The notes under the pieces: model-generated
The model's input: only the letters and a program-made list of their open reading frames with translations
Told to the model about the DNA's origin: nothing
Database searches by the model: none
Assembly: GCA_030340625.1 (NCBI GenBank)
Contig: JAOPHQ010004847.1
Span: 15,001-79,000 of the forward strand
Length of the DNA stretch: 64,000 nucleotides
Direction of reading: 5' to 3'
Origin: Merluccius polli
Lineage: Eukaryota > Chordata > Actinopteri > Gadiformes > Merlucciidae
Translations under genes and position numbers: made by a program
Shown: positions 41,101 to 52,012 of the stretch, piece after piece
Layout of the letters: every line of letters begins with the position of its first letter
Position numbering within the stretch: position 1 is the stretch's first letter

Positions 41101-44100
41101 GACGGAAAATATTCGGTTAAGGCGACCCCTGCTACCAACATAGCAATAACATTCCAATGCTCCTATGCTTCCAAAAATGAGGCGTCATTGGGATGTCACC
41201 TTTTACCTTTTTACCTTATAAAAGACATTATTTTACACCAGAGACAGAAAGGGTCTCTTGTCTTCATGTCCTTTGTTACCAATGCTGCTTAACACAGGAC
41301 AAAACACAATGAAGAAATGCTAGTTCCAATAACCCACCCTGGACATCATTTTGAAGGATCTCAGTGAAAACGGGGAAGAGGGCCTCCTCAAAGCTGCCCA
41401 CAGTGGTTGGGTTGGCCTTGCAGGTGATCCGGATGGACAGGCACAGGGACTCAAACAGGTAGTGGTTAAAGTGTGGCTTGCTGGGATTCTGAAGGCATGA
41501 GGGAAACAGACAAACACACTTAGCATCTTTGCACAGAAATGTCACAGTTGGTGCAAATGGACATAAAGCATCAGTGTGGATTACCTTGCTGACTAAGAGG
41601 AGCTTTTGAGTGAGCTGACCGATCAGAGTAGGGATATATGGAACAATGGCTTCTTGCAGGAGGGAGAAACTGCGCATGATGGCTTTGAAAATAAACAAAA
41701 AGGAAAAGAATGAGTAAAACAACCAGGTTATTTTATAGGGGACAGATTCAACCGTTTTTTTAACGTGTCCCTGTACCTTTCATGATATATTCATTCTCTG
41801 CAGAGCCGGGAAGAGAGAGGGCCTTGAACAGATTGCTGAGCAGCTGTTGTGTGAATGGAGCCATCTCTAATGGTGTGATGCTGCAGGACACAGATGGAGC
41901 TTCAGCCAAAGAGATCTTATAACCATTGCATTTACACACACACACACTAAAAGGAGGGTGGCCAATTATAGCAGCATATTCTTGCTAAAAGGGAAGGGGT
42001 TGTTATACTTGGGCAACTGGCCATTCTGCCGATTAGGGTAGAGGGTTGAACTATAACAACATGTCTACCCAACTACTATTAACTACAGAACGAGAACTAG
42101 AGAACTATGTTAAATGTGGTTGAAATGAGGACAATATTTGAACTCAATAGTGTTACTCTAGTTACAGGTGAACCGTTGTAAAGGCACTACGGTGCTTACA
42201 GAGTGGAGTTGTTGGGGCCTCTCATGGTGAACAGCCTCTCCAGGGCGTGGGCAGCATACGTGTGCTCCACTGCACTATCTGCCTGCAGGTGAGCCATGAG
42301 CAGGGGAACCGCTTGGAGAAGCTGGTCCTTGGGGAGCTGTGGTGACAGGACAAACACGACGCACTGTTCATTCCACTTGCACGGTTATGAAGAAGAAAGA
42401 ATGAGGAATGAATCATCACTAAGGATGTAGGACCTCATACCTGGCTTCTGAAGATCATGACGTATTTGATGGCATCTGCTTTCAGCACCGGGAACTCATT
42501 CACTAGAATAGAAAAGGTAAGATGTGATTGTTGCCTCGTTTATAAACAGTTTCAAGCGATCTTGAGTGTACTCTTACCATTTGGCGACTTCAAGTCTGTG
42601 ATGATGTGGTTGACAAAGAATTCTGTTAGATTCACCAGCTCATTGGCTTGTGTTATTCCATGCTGAAAAAAAAAAACATTTTAAATTCATTCAGCATTAC
42701 CAGAGCAATAATAGAAACATGGTTTCTGAAATGGCAAGTACAGAGGAAGGAAGGCCGACCGTACCTTTTGTGTCTGAGCTTTAGATGCTAGCGATGTGAC
42801 GAGATAAATAGCAGCGTCTTTATGCTTCCAGTTCATGCTGGGATTTTTGGCATATTCTGCCAACATGGAGTTCACGTAGCCAGAGAAGATCGCTGTGACC
42901 GGACCCTCAAAGAATTTACACAGACCTCGCACCAGGTCACATGCAGCTCTGCGGCGAGTGTCAATGTCTGCAGCAGAACGGCAGCAAAGTTAGCATGCAA
43001 GAAGTGATGTATTTTTCACAATTTTTACGAAACTAACCAGGTAAAGAAAGTGAATGTTTACCAGATCCTTCAAGGTCCCTACGAATGTATTCCTCCGAGT
43101 TGTCTTCGAAGGCCTCCTCATCAGCACCTAGGAAATGAGAATCCAGTCCATCAGAACCACAAAGCACCAGAGCAGATATACAAGGCCAAGTAAGAACTAC
43201 TGAAAAATGTGGCACTGGTTTGAAAGTTTGCAATCGTGTAAAAAAAAAAAAAAAAGAACCTGCTAGAGTGACTTACTCCTAAACTCCATGTTGGGTACAA
43301 TGACCTTCTCGCAAATGCTAGTGAGTGTGTTCTGGTCCTCAAAAAGGTTCTTGTAGTGCGGCCTCTCACAAACAGATGCCAAAAACTGGATGGCATTGCT
43401 TACGAGCTGTGTGACATACAAGGAAGATTATCAAGGGAGGAGTTACAGCAACTGAAATGATGCAGAATATCCGGAGAGAAGCTGCTGGAAGGCTCACCAG
43501 GTCGTATTTGACCTCCTGGCCGGTGGACAACAGCAGGCTCCAGATGGCAGTGACGAAGCGAGGCAGATACGGCTGGAATTCCTCGTCATACTTTTGAGCA
43601 TACAGAGCAGCGTTGTCACAGATCTGAGACTTCAACATCTCCAGCAGACCTGCTTCTTCTTCATCCTGTGTGGACATCAAGATAGAGAAACACATTTTAG
43701 TTGTATGCCTAGTGTAAAAATGTAAACAAAAACACACAGACACATAAAATAAACAAGAACTTACATCGGTCTGTAAAAGTTTGTTATCCAAAGTTAACAG
43801 ATTGTGGAAACTGGACATCCAGGTCTCCATATTGTCTTCAAAGAACTCTGGAAGATCCTGTACAAAGGTAGGAGATACTCACTGGTCAAGGTTGCGTCAC
43901 AAACAAATAGACAAATCACAAAAGAAAGCTCAAAAATACCCATTGAAAATTAAGAACAGCAAAACAAAATAAAAATTCTTAATAGGGCAAAGGCCTCTAT
44001 TAATGAAACCGCAGAAGCGTCAAACCAAGAACCAAACCCACCTGGAAGTTGAGACTGTAGAAGAGCTTGGCGATCAGCGTGAGGGAGGAGAAGAGGACTT

Positions 44101-45264
44101 TCAGCGCGTTGACGTCCTTAGCGTGAGTCTGACACAACTCAATGGTGGCCTGAAGCAGTGAGGACACAAAACGGTGAGGATCAGCAGAATACACGCGGGA
44201 ACATAATCCACCTCCTCACACACATTGTTCAACTGCAGTCTGTCATGGTATGTTAACGATCCCCAGCCCCCACAAACCTTGAAGAGTTCTGTCAGAGGTG
44301 CTGCAAACGTGTCAAGGACCAGTTTGATTTCCAGCCAAAGCTCATTTGACTTAAACTCATGACGATACCTACAAAGACAGCAAGGCTTTACTAAGCTCTA
44401 AAAATAAGACAATACTGTTGATCCCTTTATGTGAGATAAAGACTCAGTTATAGTTTACCTCTTGAAGAGGGAGTGTGCAGTTCGGAGGACTCCGTTAATG
44501 ATATGGAAATCGCCACTTTGGAAGCGGGTAACCATCTCAGTCAAAAGATCAGGCCACTTTAGGGGAAAGTCTTCTCTTCCAATAATGCTGATGGCATCAC
44601 TCAACTGCAGGAATTAGAAAAGAATTAAGAGCATGGCCAAGGTTAAACTGCTGACTAAAGTTGTGCAGGGCTTTAACTCTAAAATCAAATGTAAAATACA
44701 ACCATAAACAGACCTGTTTCTGAATTTGTTCTGGGACTCCTCAGCATCAAGTTAACTATGTTGGCTTTGACTGTCGTTCGATCCGGATCGGAGATTTTGT
44801 TTGGTTCATCTTCGACCTTTCAAGTAAGGATGATAAACTTTAAAGGCCTTACTTTCCTTACTTAAAAATGAAAGTAGACTTACACAACATCAAAACATAG
44901 TCATCTAGATCTGTTAATTTCCACTCACTATGCGCCAGTTCCTCTTGATGTAATTCTTAAACGTAACCGCAGCACAGACCCGGATGACATTGTCCTGAGA
45001 CTTCTCCAGTAAAGTCAGAAGCAATACAGGGTAATTCTGATTTCCTTCAACAGACTCGAGGAACTTTTCAGCTGTGGCACAAACACAACAACAGAGTAAA
45101 ATTCAGACCGTATCCTGACAAAAAAAGGGGCCATATCAATTAACAATCAACATGGGAGAATATCTTTGAAGGGTCCCACCTGGTCGTCTTAGTGATGGAT
45201 CTGGATCCAGGGTTTTCCTCAGGAACTCCGTCAGGGTTTGAAGGTTTGCGTCATTTAAATCCAT
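35166..45264 (-). CDS. cse1l: Exportin-2 (CSE1L/CAS)
   Basis: Nuclear export receptor that carries importin-alpha back to the cytoplasm with RanGTP; an importin-beta N-terminal domain followed by HEAT repeats. Exons, N to C: 45264-45180, 45071-44929, 44816-44714, 44604-44459, 44368-44278, 44149-44042, 43857-43765, 43665-43498, 43406-43277, 43127-43062, 42967-42765, 42662-42578, 42502-42441, 42336-42200, 41880-41777, 41682-41585, 41488-41338, 37856-37648, 37504-37407, 37279-37194, 36419-36338, 36217-36071, 35948-35717, 35255-35166. All have AG/GT borders. The start MDLNDANLQTLTEFL has a good Kozak context. Exon sum is 2,917 nt, one more than 971 codons plus stop, the human length. The surplus base is in the third coding exon. 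Otherwise conserved throughout, e.g. DEEEAGLLE and LFPHLLQP. Confidence 0.97.
38358..38470. mobile_element. Foldback/MITE-like unit of 113 bp
   Basis: GGGATAATGCCC at 38,358-38,369 is exactly repeated in inverse orientation as GGGCATTATCCC at 38,459-38,470, with flanking GACTTCG/CGAA extending the symmetry. It sits inside the larger hAT-like element and uses the GGATAATG word also seen at 59,549. Confidence 0.6.
38782..39076. repeat. Direct repeat of about 100 bp at 191-bp spacing
   Basis: A segment beginning GTCCCAGCCTTTATACCAC is present at 38,782 and again at 38,973 with few differences. It lies inside the composite hAT-like element. Confidence 0.85.
39707..39875 (+). repeat. Two copies of the CCAATCAGAATCGAGTATTC repeat core
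   Basis: The 20-bp core occurs at 39,707 and 39,852 in the same orientation, 145 bp apart, and again at 13,950 and 59,840. These are fragments of one dispersed family. Nearby, GTATAGTGGGGCTT recurs at about 39,920, 39,959 and 40,141. Confidence 0.7.
40004..40092. repeat. Three tandem 30-bp units
   Basis: GAGCTAGTTGATCCACTAGT begins at 40,004, 40,034 and 40,064, exact 30-bp spacing, each unit including the partial palindrome GTTGATCCACTAGTCAAC. Too few and too palindromic for a CRISPR array, and in a eukaryotic intron. Confidence 0.9.
40159..40901. mobile_element. Nested hAT-like element with exact 8-bp target duplication
   Basis: The element starts TAGGGTTGTGCCGATGG and ends CCATCGCCCAACCCTA, inverted ends of one type. 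GCTTCTAG flanks it exactly (40,151-40,158 and 40,902-40,909). It lies inside the 38,135-41,131 element and so is younger. It encodes nothing. Confidence 0.88.
40368..40604. mobile_element. Possible third-level nested element
   Basis: CTAGGGCTGCCCCC on the left and GCACATCCCTAG on the right are inverted ends of the kind seen on fish hAT MITEs. The flanks (GTAAGTTA and GTAACTAC) match at only five of eight positions, so the insertion is old or the ends are misjudged. Confidence 0.45.
44714..44816 (-). other. cse1l: cse1l third coding exon with a one-base surplus
   Basis: The exon is entered in phase 0 (VEDEPNK) and the next starts in phase 0 (LSDAISI), so its length should be 102 nt, but it is 103. 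The frame is right up to NLMLRSP and becomes right again for EQIQKQ only if one base near 44,733-44,735 (CCC on the coding strand) is ignored. As written the message would shift frame here. Confidence 0.85.
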
Positions 45265-46013
45265 GCTGGTATCTACATTGCGAGAGATATTAAAGTGTAT
45301 GTTAGGGGGTTTGGTTTGTCGCAGATTAGAAAAGCAATTCTCTACCAGGACATATAATAAAGCTGGGCCTAATTGCTGCTGATAAAAGCATCCATCCCCT
45401 AGAAACTACGTCACATCCATATACACTATATCCACTTTGTTATTCAAAACACCTGTACTTCAACATCAGCGTCCAGGGCAGCCTTGGTATCCCTAGCTAA
45501 CCCACCGAGTAATATTATGCCGATGACTTTGACTCTGAAGTTAAGCTATGCATTGTTAACATCCGAATATAAAATGAATGGCAAAGCGAAAAACGAAGTG
45601 TGCACAGGTAGAAATACCTTTGGCTAGCCATTCGCGTAGCTTATTAGCACCCTTGTGCACTGATTACAGTTAGCAGCTAAGAGTTGTATGGGCGAAAGAT
45701 ACGTTAGCTTACTTGTCCCGTGGAACTATATTATTCCGCTTTACCTAGTCCAAACACATTATTTAAGACAAAACAGTGTACGCCGTAAACTTTGAGTAAA
45801 AGAACAAAACGCGACATCAATGAATGGCCCGATACTGCTAGCTGCTTTTCAAAAAATCCAGATGCTAATGTTAGCGTAGCTTGCTAATGTATTTGGTTCC
45901 ACTCCATGGAACACGTTAACGTTCACGAAAGCGACAGTATGCCGTTATTTTACAGGTTGAGTCCACATTCGTGACTTGATCTAGCCCTAAACGAATCAAT
46001 ACGACCCCCTTAC

Positions 46014-46155
46014 CGTTACTTGCTTGACTTTGAGTCAGCGTGGGATGGAGATGGTTGTGATGCTCTCACTTCAGCAGTGCTTCACTCGCCGATTTCAAAT
46101 ACCCACACCATGAGGAACTGCGCGGTCAGCCACTGCGCGTGCGCAGACGTCACAG
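46014..46155 (-). promoter_or_regulatory. cse1l: cse1l promoter and non-coding first exon
   Basis: On the minus strand TGCGCACGCGCA (plus 46,134-46,145) fits the NRF1 consensus YGCGCAYGCGCR, and TGACGTC (plus 46,146-46,152) is a near-complete CRE immediately beside it. A good donor, AACG|GTAAGG, at 46,014/46,013 would end a 5' UTR exon that splices to the CAG just before the start codon exon. The exon and start site are inferred. Confidence 0.55.
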
Positions 46156-46432
46156 GAACTCCGCCAGACACGCCCCTAAGCTGTACACCCACCTCCTGTG
46201 GCTGTATCTGGTGCAGCCAATGGGTGCAACCTGTTTTTAATGTCTGCTCAAAATCTGTTTTCCTAGTGCGTTGTCCTACTTTAATAGCTTTACATCTACA
46301 GTCACAAAAGCGATTATTTTTTTTCCTCGTTGAAAAATGAAAGAGCAGACCTGACTTTTCTACTTCAGCTTCTTCTGACTCTGAAGGTCCTCAAAAAACA
46401 AAATGTCAATCACCACAATGTTGCAATTTTTT

Positions 46433-46438
46433 TTTATT
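46433..46438 (-). promoter_or_regulatory. pbrm1l: Candidate pbrm1 poly(A) signal
   Basis: TTTATT on the plus strand is AATAAA on the minus strand, 421 nt past the pbrm1-type stop. If used, the 3' UTR ends about 280 bp before the cse1l NRF1/CRE cluster. Confidence 0.4.
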
Positions 46439-46858
46439 TTCAAGTCCTTAATTACAAAGAAACCTACTTTTTTCAACATAAAAGCCTAATGGCAACATTT
46501 TCAAGAATGCCATACTTATATTTGTGTGTACATTTTTGTGTGTACATTTCACAAATAAACAATTCAACTAGGACCTTCCCATTTCTTAACATATGAAAGC
46601 ATTCACATTAATAGAACTACAGTCATAACGATAATGCACTTGGAACAATATAGTAAAAACGCAACCGTTTGAACGAAAAGGGCGAAGCCACAGCTCACAC
46701 AGATACCAACACGGCATGTCAACACAAACACAGCTCGGAAACTTTTAGTGAGCGTGACCCTCTCCTGTGTGACAGTGGGAGCAGAGGCTCAGGAAATAAC
46801 AGTAAACCACAGTAAACAACAGCAGCAGCAGCAAGGAGGGGGGGTTGGGGTGGGGGGG

Positions 46859-49800
46859 CTACGGGGTGTACGTGTGGCGGATGGTGAGGGTGTCTCGGAG
46901 CATCAGGTCACGGAGACGCCACAGAGCGTCTGCCATGGTGTTGTGGGCTCCCTTGCTCTTCAGCCAATGAGACGGCAGCCTGCCCTCCTGCTCCTTCGTC
47001 AGACGCACGTCTTTCTTCCGAGCTGCAAAGCAGACAGTTTACGCCAAGCTCTTTTTTTTTGTATTAGTTATTACAACAATTTGACATTGCTTGTTGATTG
47101 TATTCATTAAGAGACTTTTCTTTTTCTTATTTTATGTTATGCCACATAATTCAATCAAAATACTTTATCCATCATGGGGCAATTTAAGATACAAGATCAT
47201 TATATATTTATTTAAAGGAATTCTCACAATAGGGAACATTAGTTACATTACACAGATGTTTTTCTGTGTTATGGATTTTTACTCAACACGATCGACGCAT
47301 GATTAGAAATGCATGACTCAGAGGTATACACATTTGATCAAGAGAAAAGAGAGAGGGACACAGAGAGAAGTTGGAAAAACACATTACCCTTAGGAGACAC
47401 TTTTATCTAATTGGACTTACTATACAAGTAGCCCAAAAAATGTGTCATTTAGTACTCGAATGGTTGACATGCGTTTACAGCCGTTTCACCTGAAAGGGTT
47501 TGGTCCCACTTGCTGATGGTGGGTGATTCAGCGGAGAGCCCCTCAATGTACTTCAGATAGGCCTCGGAGTGGAGCAGGCGCTGGGGCTTGGGTGGCGGGG
47601 ACACAAACATGGGTGTGGAGGGCTGCTGCAGGGAGGGATGGCCCAGCTGGCCCTGCACTGCTGGGTATGGTGGTGGTGCCGCCTGCCCTGGACCCATCGC
47701 CCCCGTCTGAAGGAGACAGAGCTCCATTATTGTCCACTCTTGCACTGGGAACAGCACATCGGTTCTGACCAAACTGCCATTACGAATAGAGTGCCAAAAA
47801 TGAATAGACTGCTAACCCAGCTGACTAAAGAACAAATCAATAACATTTTGGGCAGGATAGCGGAGTGGTTAGGGTGTTCAACTCCCAGCTGAAAGGTTCT
47901 AGGTTCAAACCCCTGTAGGCATCATTGAGTAAGATGCCTAATCCCTGCTCAATAAAGATAACTACCAGTATGTAACTTTGTACACTAGCCGCCTCTCCAA
48001 CGCCCTGCACTTCCTACTAAATCTCCATTGTAGGTAATAGACCCTTTTCACACTTTTTCCCGGGTTTTTCGCATAGAACGAGCATCATAAAAGGGTAAAA
48101 ACAACAATGCAACAACACACATTTACTTGTATACAAGGCAAGTCTGTATACAATCTGTATATAATCAATTACGGTACTTATATTACCAAAATTTGCTGCA
48201 AAATGTCAATATTACATAAATGCTTATAGTTAAAACAAATGTTGATAAATATTTTACTTGGAAATTATTACCATTACCAATAAATCTTTGTATATATAAT
48301 TGTATTACTAGCATCAAATCTGTATAAACAATCAAAACTAAGTTAAAGCTTTTTTTTGTTGTATCCAAATCCGCTGCAATAAAATGTACTTTTGTAATAA
48401 CTAATTGTACTTGTGTCATTGTTTGTCATCGTTTGTGTCATTCATCAATAAATGCTCAGTGAAAAATACTTTTTTTTCAAGACAATATTTTATTTGGTCA
48501 TCACAATAGAAAACTTACATCAGTACTTTGCTAGAGAAAAGTAGTATAAACACATGTACAATAATAATCACATGATTCTAAATGCTGGAAGGGCATCAGT
48601 GACTCAGTGTTTTCTATGACTCAAGATACAAATTCATAGTGACATTTGTACAACAACAGACACAATAAAGTAAAGAAGGTTCGCTTATATCATTTGTGAC
48701 ATTATTTGGATGGTGTGTTTTCCATGACTGTAGGGCTTGTACATCAGAGTGCATCATGGGATTTTTTGTTGGCAACACTCCGCCATATTGAAAGGACTCA
48801 AGGCAATTGTACTATTGTAAATCCTAAATCGACGTAAATATACCTTAACCTAGGCTAATGAAAACTTGTTTTGCCACGTCGCTGTGGCAGTTTCAAACAC
48901 AACAATGTATTTCCATAATGACAAATCATTTCACGATTAATTACTAAAAAATGACCAAAAAAGCATGACTACCAACACAATAACTAACATTCCAATGAAC
49001 CTATGCTTCCGAAAATGGCGGTGGTCATTGTGATGTGACGTTGCAATGTACTATTCCTATATTTTAACATGTATTTCTTTTGACTACAAACATGTAGTCC
49101 TATCTAGATAAATGACATTCACATTGCTAGGGTTTGACTGCAACTGGGACCAGCCATGCTGAGAATGCACAATGCATCCACCAAATGGCATATATTATAA
49201 TATGGATAGACATGGTTTGTCAATAAAAGTTAATGTTTTTTTAATTCATTCTCACCTGCATACTGCCTTCTTGGATCCCTCCAGGTTCCTCCACTCGGTG
49301 CCCACCAGGCAGCTCAGCTCCCTGAAGGATAAATCTAGGTGTTGGGCCTTGATGACGGATCGCATCCCGTTGCTGAACAGGATGTAGCCGCTCATGTTGG
49401 TGAGTGGATTCCTGATATCTTTATGGATTTTGGTGTTAACTAAAAGAATATACAACAAAAGGTAGATATTTGCAAATTTAAAAAAAACACTTGCTGTGTG
49501 TAAGACGAGTAAAGTACACTTGCGCCAGGGGTGATTAAGTGAATGAGCAATAATAGCCAAAAAGGATATAGTATGTAAATGGGTCAGAAGTATTATAAAC
49601 ACATGTACAATAATAATCACAAATGATTTTCAACATCAGGTCAAGAGCAAAAAATGGCAAGGCATTCAAATTGGTTTGGAAGGGTATTAGTGTTGGGTAG
49701 CAGCGCTGCTGCACTTTAAGCAGAAGTTGGTCCACTGGTTCACGATGGATTCCCTTAGACAAATGTATCACGTTTCCTTTAGCTTTTGAACTCAAACATT

Positions 49801-52012
49801 GGAAATAATAATCACTATCACCTGGCTGTCCTAAACAATTACCTGGATGCAATATACCTGTCATTTTGAGACATATACACAAAATATTCTCTCTACCCCT
49901 GCCCTGGGCCTATGCCACCGGTGCAACATGCTGGTGCAAGCAAAGGACAGTGGGTCACATAGGCCATCTTCAGTTGCCTGTAGTGTGCAGTCTGATATAG
50001 CAATGCAACCAAGTGATTATGCAGTGCCTTACCAGCTGCAGCTCAGCTTACCTGCAAAGAAAATACATAATAAATATGTTTAAGCATCTCTTCAGATTGT
50101 ATGACTTTGCCTGTATTGTGGCATACATTATGCATTTGATCAGAACTATATGACAACAACCCTGCTACAAATTAAACTTGCAAGCAAAATTCTGCAACAA
50201 CAGTTAAATAAGGTAATATGTAATATGTATTATTTAATAAAACTAAAAGCAAAGTAATCTTATGTACAGCTACTTTTAATGAACACTTCTAAAAACCTCA
50301 AGCTTATGAGGCTTCTCTCTATTCATCATGGACTTGAAGCACCTACAGCTCTCACTACAACCTGGCCGTTTACTACATAGTAAGGCAATAGACAAAAGGA
50401 CGGGTCAAAAATTACATAAAATATATGATTGAAATAGAATGTGGCATAATGTCTTACTTTACATTGGATTTACCTGCATAACATAACCTAGTCATGGTAT
50501 TTGAAGATAGCAAACGTTACCTTGATATTCTTTAACGTAATTCTCAAAAAAGAGCATATATCCCTTGTCCATCTTGGTCCTTTCCATCAACGCAAACTGG
50601 TCCACCAGACGAACAATATCTTTTGTTGAGAAGAAGTAGAGAACACACGACTATAAAAAGTACTAAAAGGACTAAAAAAGTGCGACTTTACGATAAGTCT
50701 GGTGCGGCGAACACGTGTGTACAAGTGTGAGAAGGGTCTATAAGATCTTTTTGATTTGTTATGTTACTAAACTCATTTGGTTTTCCACCTTACTAAATAT
50801 TTGGCAGGTATGTGTTTGACGTCACATCCTCTCATTGTCTTTTCCCCGTTGGTCGGCACAGACCAAATTGAATTAGAGAGCATGATTCCTGCTGGGTCGA
50901 TTGCTTTATTCTATAGCAGTGCGCTTTCTAATAGCACACCCGTCATAACATACAGAACCTTCCTTCTTCTGACTTGACAAGTTTAAAAGGACATTTTTTA
51001 TATACATAAAGAAAGCAGTTACCTGAGCTCCGTGGTGTCCTGGGCCTCCTCCCATGGCATTCATACCTGCAATTAAGGACATCAAGCAAAAACACACTAC
51101 TAGACAATAGAGCACTGTTATATTATTTCAAGTAGGTAGAACTAAACAGAAAAAAAGACAATATTATTATTTGGTGGTCAACGTTTTAAAGTCTATTTAA
51201 TAGAAAGACTTGATTTTGTGCTAGTTCAGTGGCCCCAAGGACCTCGGCCTATCGGTACAGGTAGCCCCTCCATCAAGTCAGAAGAAGACCGGCAGACAGA
51301 CAGGAAGCCACTGGGACACGGGATGGCGCTCTTACCAGAGTACAGCGTCCCGGGGAAGGCAGGCTCAAAGGGCGCGAGGTGCTGGAGAAAGACAGGCACT
51401 CCCATGCGATGCAGAGGTATGACACTCATACAAACCATGCCATCCATGGCTGACATACATGTGCATGGCATACCTTCTATGGGCAAGCGACACAACAGAC
51501 ACACACACACACACATGCGGTGGTCAGACATGCGACTACCAGTGCGCAAGTGACATGCGCGTTACTACATTCATCTCATGTGTCTGAGTGAGCAGCCCGA
51601 AAACAAAACGGATACGTATGGGTTAGTGAGCGAATCAATTAAAGTAGCTGACAAAGCGGCACATGGAAAACTAGACGTTTCGCGATGAATCTAGAAACTG
51701 TGTGCGAAACTAGCAGTACTCTAGGAAGGATTCAAATGGTATGACATGAACGGGCGGTGGTCGTGTAGTAGCATCGATGTGCATGGACTAATGGTTTTAG
51801 CAGTTCAGATTAATATTATCTTATTCCTGCCTCCACCTGCATGGGTGAGGGGTTACCTGACACAGGCATCATGCTGGGATTAAGCATTCCCATGGGGGTT
51901 GGGGGAGGCACCACCCCCATCGCTGCCACTACTGGGGTACCTGCTCTAGGGGAAGCCTGCTGCAGCGCTGCCCTCTCGCGCTCCTGTTGCTCGGCAACCT
52001 TAGCTGCTCGCT
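46859..52012 (-). CDS. pbrm1l: C-terminal tail exons of polybromo with an alternative exon
   Basis: Exon 51,857-52,012 (ERAAKVAEQQERERAALQ ... PPPTPMGML) can end at either of two donors, 51,857 or 51,837. Exon 51,336-51,381 (HLAPFEPAFPGTLYS) fits only the longer form, and exon 51,023-51,066 (MNAMGGGPGHHGAQ) joins either arrangement in frame. Exons 47,490-47,706 (LLHSEAYLKYIEGLSAES) and 46,859-47,022 (LPSHWLKSKGAHNTMADALW) finish the protein with TAG. Confidence 0.85.

Larger units (their letters stand above)
38135..41131. mobile_element. hAT-like element (composite, 2,997 bp) with exact 8-bp target duplication
   Basis: The left end is CAGAGGTTGAGCTAGAC and the right end, reverse complemented, is CAGGGGTCGCCTTAACC; both run into TTTTTCG/TTTTCCGTCATT-like sequence, so they are related inverted ends. 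CTACCAAC flanks it at 38,127-38,134 and 41,132-41,139. A related copy of the host repeat at 48,735-49,041 reads through uninterrupted (CATGACTACCAACACAATAAC), giving the empty site. No transposase frame is seen, so it was mobilised in trans or has lost its gene. Confidence 0.85.
37857..41337 (-). other. cse1l: cse1l giant intron built of nested repeats
   Basis: Most cse1l introns are under 900 bp; this one is 3,481 bp. Nearly all of it is a host repeat (37,889-38,134 and 41,132-41,200) split by a hAT-like element, itself holding further elements. Confidence 0.85.

Noticed and set aside
44714..44816. cse1l as a pseudogene
   Set aside because: One surplus base is the only defect in 24 coding exons, all splice sites are kept and the length otherwise equals the human protein; an error or allele is more likely.
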